Below, one piece after another: positions 57,881 through 57,887 of a DNA stretch of 57,887 nt (positions are counted from its first letter, which is position 1; the number at the start of each line of letters is the position of its first letter). Under the pieces are notes generated by a model. The model ran no database searches and was not told the origin of the DNA. It saw only the letters and a program-made list of their open reading frames with translations. The position numbers and the translations under genes were made by a program. This DNA is from a bacterium (lineage in GTDB: Bacteria; Desulfobacterota; Deferrisomatia; Deferrisomatales; Deferrisomataceae), in NCBI GenBank assembly GCA_027021615.1, contig JALUTY010000026.1, positions 1 through 57,887 on the forward strand, given 5' to 3'.

Positions 57881-57887
57881 CAGGTTT

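Noticed and set aside
57736-57887. A tRNA or small RNA gene after the prenyl synthase
   Set aside because: No cloverleaf could be drawn; the sequence is explained by two dispersed repeats.

Overview
The window is a GC-rich bacterial chromosome segment. Multiheme c-type cytochromes, split GlyQ/GlyS, pyruvate phosphate dikinase, an AmmeMemoRadiSam-type radical SAM enzyme, DUF116 next to def/fmt, and a flagellar filament cluster with Maf suggest an anaerobic or facultative, motile member of the former Deltaproteobacteria (Desulfuromonadota/Deferrisoma-like). This taxonomic guess is inference only. I saw no tRNA, rRNA or CRISPR array.

Layout. Positions 1-3352: the 5' part of an ISL3-type transposase, a papain-like/alpha-beta-hydrolase fusion protein and a cysteine synthase (all minus strand). 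3640-22386 (plus strand): HAD-fold protein, radical SAM enzyme and universal stress protein; Rrf2 regulator followed by a pentaheme cytochrome; nth-mgtE-recO; a FabL-type enoyl reductase; glyQ-glyS; ppdK overlapping an octaheme-type cytochrome gene that overlaps a two-gene phosphorelay module; then a thiolase.

Positions 22406-48470 (minus strand) form a flagellar filament and flagellin-modification region. A sigma-28-like promoter at 48.45 kb precedes about 16 tightly packed genes: pseB, pseC, a NeuB-like synthase without SAF domain, class III aminotransferase, aldo/keto reductase, SpsF-like cytidylyltransferase, PseG-like protein, sulfotransferase, radical SAM, methyltransferase, two-subunit transketolase, SDR, ATP-grasp, GH57-like and Maf. 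A TPR protein gene follows. A second sigma-28-like promoter drives flagellin through a long structured leader, and flaG, fliD, fliS and an FlgN/FliT-like chaperone gene come after it. The simplest reading is a filament-decoration pathway co-regulated with the filament protein itself. The tail genes and patches of lower GC suggest acquired parts.

Positions 48789-57735 are housekeeping: a methyltransferase, an OYE-type flavin oxidoreductase, ilvE with two small co-transcribed genes, a TlpA-like protein with an FMN-binding-like tail, def-fmt, DUF116 and a polyprenyl diphosphate synthase.

The most unusual layer is non-coding. Many intergenic gaps carry arrays of degenerate 7-base words (GTGACGG-, GTCGGTC-, GTGAATC-, AGGGGAC- and CTAGGAGG-like). 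These are usually arranged as two inverted arms around a core, so they can form long hairpins. One lies in each of the four gaps of the flagellar filament cluster, and one type has a well-conserved second copy 40 kb away. REP-like hairpins and other dispersed repeats are mixed in with them.
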